A stretch of DNA of 42,324 nucleotides, from contig JAFSUF010000008.1 of assembly GCA_017445425.1 (NCBI GenBank), positions 1 through 42,324 of the forward strand, given 5' to 3'. This DNA is from Bacteroidales bacterium (lineage in GTDB: Bacteria; Bacteroidota; Bacteroidia; Bacteroidales; UBA932). The position numbers and the translations under genes are program-made. Positions 38,301 through 42,324 of this stretch are shown here, one piece after another (the first letter of the stretch is position 1; each line of letters opens with the position of its first letter). The notes under the pieces are model-generated. The model saw only the letters and a list, made by a program, of their open reading frames with translations. It did not search any database and was not told the DNA's origin.

Positions 38301-41300
38301 ATCCGTGTAGAGAAGGCCGACCTGCACGCCCAGTCGCTGGACTTTCCCCACAATGGAGACACTCTGAATCTTGTAAACCGCCGCACCCTGGAGCATCTTG
38401 ACAAGTTTATAGTCAAGGCTGTTGATACCTCCTGGGTAGACTGGAAAGTTGTAGTTACACTTGACAAACCCATAACCCAGGCCCAGTGCGACAGCAATTA
38501 TCTTTATAACAATACCTTTGCTTTCGCCAACATAGTTAATAACACCGTGGTGAGCAAGTCCGGCCGCGCATTCTTTGTAAAGGTGCCCCGCGCCTACGTT
38601 GGTTACAACAAGATTGTCAAGACCTCCATGCCCGCCCTTATGCTTGGCGGCGAGCTCTGGTGGCACGAGGCAGGCCCCATGCGCAGCATGCTGGTAGAGC
38701 ACAATTACATTTCTGAGTGCAACTACATTTACAACTTCTTTAATACTCCCGACTGGGACGGCGGCGCGATATTCGTCTCCAGTGACGTGCTGGAGCACGG
38801 GCCGTATGTCAACACCGGCCTGGTTGTACGCAACAACGTCTTTGCCGGCAATTACGGCACAACCGTAGTGCTCAACGACTGCGAGAACTTCCAGTTCTAC
38901 GACAATGTATGCGACGATTTCGGCATCAGGCAGATCCACTGCAACAACATCACCGTAGACGGCAAAGTTTGGGAATCAGAATAAACGACAATGAAGACCT
39001 TCCGCATAGCCATCATCTCTTTCCTGCTAGCCCTGCTCTGCACAACTGCATGGGCAAAGGCTATCAACGTGAAATCATTGGGGGCCAAGGCCGACGGCAA
39101 GACCATGGCCACCAAGGTTATCCAGAAAGCCATCGATCAGGTGTCAGCAGCCGGCGGCGGAAGTGTAATCATCTCCGGCGGCACTTTCCTCTCCGGCCCC
39201 ATCGAGCTTAAGAGCGGCGTGGACCTGCATATAGATGCCGATGCAACGCTGCTCGCATCCCCTGATATCAAGGATTTCCCCAACCGTACCGATGCCAGGC
39301 ATTACGACACCGATGCCCTGCCCCGCCGCCGTAACGCAGCCTTCATCTATGCCGACGAGGCGGAGAACATAGCCATTAGCGGCCGGGGCAGGATCGACTG
39401 CAACGGACAATACCACATCTGCCCTGTCCCCGACGACGAATACCGTGGCGGATGGCCTTTCAAACGTATTCACCCCACGGAGCAGACACTTCCCAGGGTG
39501 GTCTTCTTTGCAGGATGCAGGTATGTCACCGTGACCGACGTCACTATGGTCAACCAGCCTGCCGGATGGAGCTACTGGGTCCACGACTGCGATTTTGTCC
39601 ACTTTGACCGCTGCAAGATACTGTCGGATATGCGCTTTCCCAACAACGACGGGATCCATATCAACTGCAGCAGGGATGTCACAGTATCTAACTGTATAAT
39701 CGAGGCGGGCGACGATGCCGTCATAGTCCGCGCAAACAGCCGTTCGCTAAAGGAGCCCCGCATCTGCGAGAGGGTCGTCGTTACCAACTGCACCCTCAAG
39801 TCGTGGGCATACGCCATCCGCCTTGGGTGGTCAAACGACGGCCATATCCGCAACTGCATCTTCTCCAACCTTGTGATAACCAAGAGCTGGCTCGGCATCG
39901 GAATCGATTTTCCCCGCCCGGGCTACAACAACGACTTCGGTCTGGAATCTTCGCTGATTGAGGAGATCATCTTCTCCAACATCATTATGGACGAGATTTA
40001 CGAATGTCCCCTCCATATGTACGTTTATCCCGACGAGTCCGTCAAGTTTGAGGGGGTCCGCAACATCTACTTCACCGACGTACATGCCCGTTCCCTCTGT
40101 GGTATAGAGATATTTTCACCAGAGGACCATCCTTACGAGAACCTGGTGTTCACCAATTGCTCTTTCACAAAGGTTCCGCCCAGTGTATTCACCCTGGACG
40201 AAGACACCCGGCGCCGCCGCGACGCAATGGGCGAAGGCGACTGCCGCGGCTCCCACATAGAGAACGTCAAAGGCCTCATCTTCAACAACACTGTGTTCAG
40301 AGAGTAGCCATCGACCCGATTCCTCCGGCCCGATGGCTTAAGGCTTCGCGTTTATTAGTTGGCATAATGTCCATATGCTGATATTATCAGAACTTCAACC
40401 ACACTGTCAATTACCCTATACACTAGACGGTGTTCTTTTGTTATGCGTCTTGAATAAACAGACCCATTATAACCCTTCAGTTGTTCTACCTGGCCTGTAC
40501 CAAACCTTGGGTGAATCCTTAGCTCTTCTATCAATAGCGACAGTTTAACAATAGACTGCGGAGAATGCTTATGTAACTTTTTGATATCCTTTTTGGCTTC
40601 CTCGGTAAAAACAATCGTATACATCAATCTTCACTAATCATTCGCCCCAAAAACTCATCCACTGTCTCTCCTTCTTTCATACGATGCACCTTCCCTGCCT
40701 CGTAGTCTGCAATACCTTGCTTGATCTTAGCATCAAGCTTCGATTCATCTATCAACATATCTTCGTCTTTTAATGGTATTAGCTTATAATTCCCGAATGT
40801 TCGGGATGTTATTACTACGTCATTAGTTCTGGCGAGGCTAAAATACTTGCGCTGATTCGCCCTGAACTCTCTGCTACTGACTACAACCATAGCTCCTGTT
40901 TTTGCAAATATAGCAAAAGGAGATAATGTACCAAAATGGTACACATTTATCCAGAGCTGAAGTCTTTAAGGCGGCTCTCGCTAAGTGGCAGCATTGCGGC
41001 CACAAGAAAAACAATCTTTTCATAATACCCCTTTTCAACACTATCTGCTGCCGCCGCCAAAGCCGCCGCCGGAGAACCCGCCGCCACCGCCTATGGACGA
41101 GAATCCGCCTCCACCGCTGCTACGGACGCTGCTGAGTTTAGCGGCGGCGTTGTTATATGCGTTGTTGGCGATGTTGCGGTTCAGATAGATGATACGCGAC
41201 AGATATACAGGATCCATATCAATACTCTGTGCATAGCGCTCAAAATCGGTGGGGAACAGCTTCTTAAGCTGCTTTGCAACCTCATCTGCAATGCCGTACA

Positions 41301-42324
41301 ACTGTGCAAACACCAGATAATCTTTCCAGAGTGCCACCTCCGGAACTTCCCGTTCGTTGTTAAGGGTGAAATCCTTAAGGAAGTTCTTGAACTGGATAAC
41401 CTGCTGCGCCTTTTCGTAGCCATCTTCTGTACTGCGTCCGCGGCTGTCCAGGCGTCCCTTATCAACAAGATAGGTCTTTCCGCTATCCAGGGCCTTCTTT
41501 GGCCAGGCCAAAAAGCGTTCGTACTTCTTCTTTGACCACTTCTCAAACTCACCGTTCTCAAGTATCTGGTTGTCACCGGCAGCCTCCATCACCATCTGGA
41601 ACAGTTCTCCCTCGCTGGGGTCGTAGAACAGCGATGCAGGATCCAGACGGAGATTGACACGCTTCGGATGCTTTTCATCCTTCTCCGGAACCGCCTTCTT
41701 TTCAAGTACCCACTTGAGGAACAGTGCCCCGATGAGGTCTTTGTTAAACTTGTGCTGCTGGAAGATGTCACCCTTGTCAAGGATGTAATAAGATGCGAAC
41801 AGGTTCCCCTCCTGCGGCGGCTCCCGCCACCATCCGGTGACTTTGTTCACACCGTATATCTTTTTAGAAAGGGTACGACCGGTAATCTTTGCCCAGGTGA
41901 ACCAGATACCCACGAAGAATGCGACCAGAACCGGAATCAGGACCAGGAAAAGGGCCACGATATCCAATTTATCGTCGTCATCGTTATAGTCGCTCCCCTT
42001 CATAGCCTTGTCCTGAAGCTTGGAGAAAGATTTGTCGTTGGATACCATGGGCTGAACCAGGTCTTTGTCAAAGCGGGCTAGTATGATGATCTTGCGCGAC
42101 TTTGACATCGGCTCTGATGTTGTGCAAACAATTTTGCCATCCGTCACCTCAATATTGCCCTTGAAGCCAAAAGCCCACACTCTGACGTTTTCGCTGGTCC
42201 ACTCCTCGCCGTCCGTGGCATTCTCTATTGTGACGCGAGCGTTTTGTATATTGCCGATTCCGGGATTTACAAACATAAAGTTGAATCCGTCATAATCGTC
42301 ATAGCCCTGAACCAGATTGGCGGC

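Overview
The window comes from a chromosome of the phylum Bacteroidota, most likely order Bacteroidales. The evidence is a type V (FimA/Mfa1-type) fimbrial locus, a bacterial serine palmitoyltransferase for sphingolipids, short divergent promoters matching the Bacteroidota consensus (TTTG or TTG, 19-20 nt, then TAnnTTTG), a tRNA-Glu without encoded CCA, and many secreted proteins and lipoproteins. Most genes are housekeeping and tightly packed, with many 1-8 nt overlaps. There is a small accessory patch at about 34.6-37.3 kb and a toxin-antitoxin pair at 40.4-40.9 kb.

Layout. 1-586 has no convincing gene but holds an inverted-repeat and hairpin-rich element. 587-5878 (minus) is a six-gene run: a two-domain DUF1538 membrane protein, two small PII-like proteins, a MATE exporter, a DUF3737 beta-helix protein and a secreted class A acid phosphatase. 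5955-11831 (plus) is an aromatic amino acid operon: a chorismate mutase-AroB fusion, aroC, aroQ, aroA, tyrA and a class I DAHP synthase. 11843-15190 (minus) holds lipid genes: fabZ, fabI, serine palmitoyltransferase and a coupled short-chain dehydrogenase. 15262-17724 carries a zinc metallopeptidase, a YegP-like protein and a COG0523 GTPase. 17864-21358 is a fimbrial operon (DUF3575, FimB/Mfa2 anchor, fimbrillin) followed by a membrane-bound LytTR regulator whose promoter carries tandem TGTGACGAA repeats. 21353-22990 (minus) is tRNA-Glu, an intrinsic terminator, then gltX. 23060-25915 holds asparaginase, an unrecognised secreted protein and a DUF2807 protein. 25912-32941 (minus) is maf-valS-tatA-tatC-abcF-rlmB. 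33108-34614 holds a small-molecule kinase-like protein and an exported nucleosidase-like protein.

34635-36962 looks like a decayed defence island: a solitary HicB-like regulator, an ORF6N-like remnant, the C-terminal HTH piece of an ATP-binding regulator, the first 43 codons of a type III restriction (Res) subunit, and an intact bacterial-type PARG macrodomain protein. 36963-37286 is a nest of inverted repeats. 37287-40307 is a pair of exported beta-helix glycosidases (GH110-like lipoprotein and divergent GH28-like). 40355-40890 is a YefM-YoeB toxin-antitoxin operon with a palindrome over its promoter. The window ends inside a DUF2207 membrane protein.

The observations most worth following are: the tRNA-Glu/terminator/gltX arrangement, where gltX has no visible promoter of its own; the DUF1538 transporter with two dedicated PII-like proteins; the LytTR gene with tandem repeats spanning its own promoter beside a fimbrial operon; the chorismate mutase-AroB fusion; and the serine palmitoyltransferase-SDR pair. 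All assignments are by eye from sequence motifs; no database search was run.
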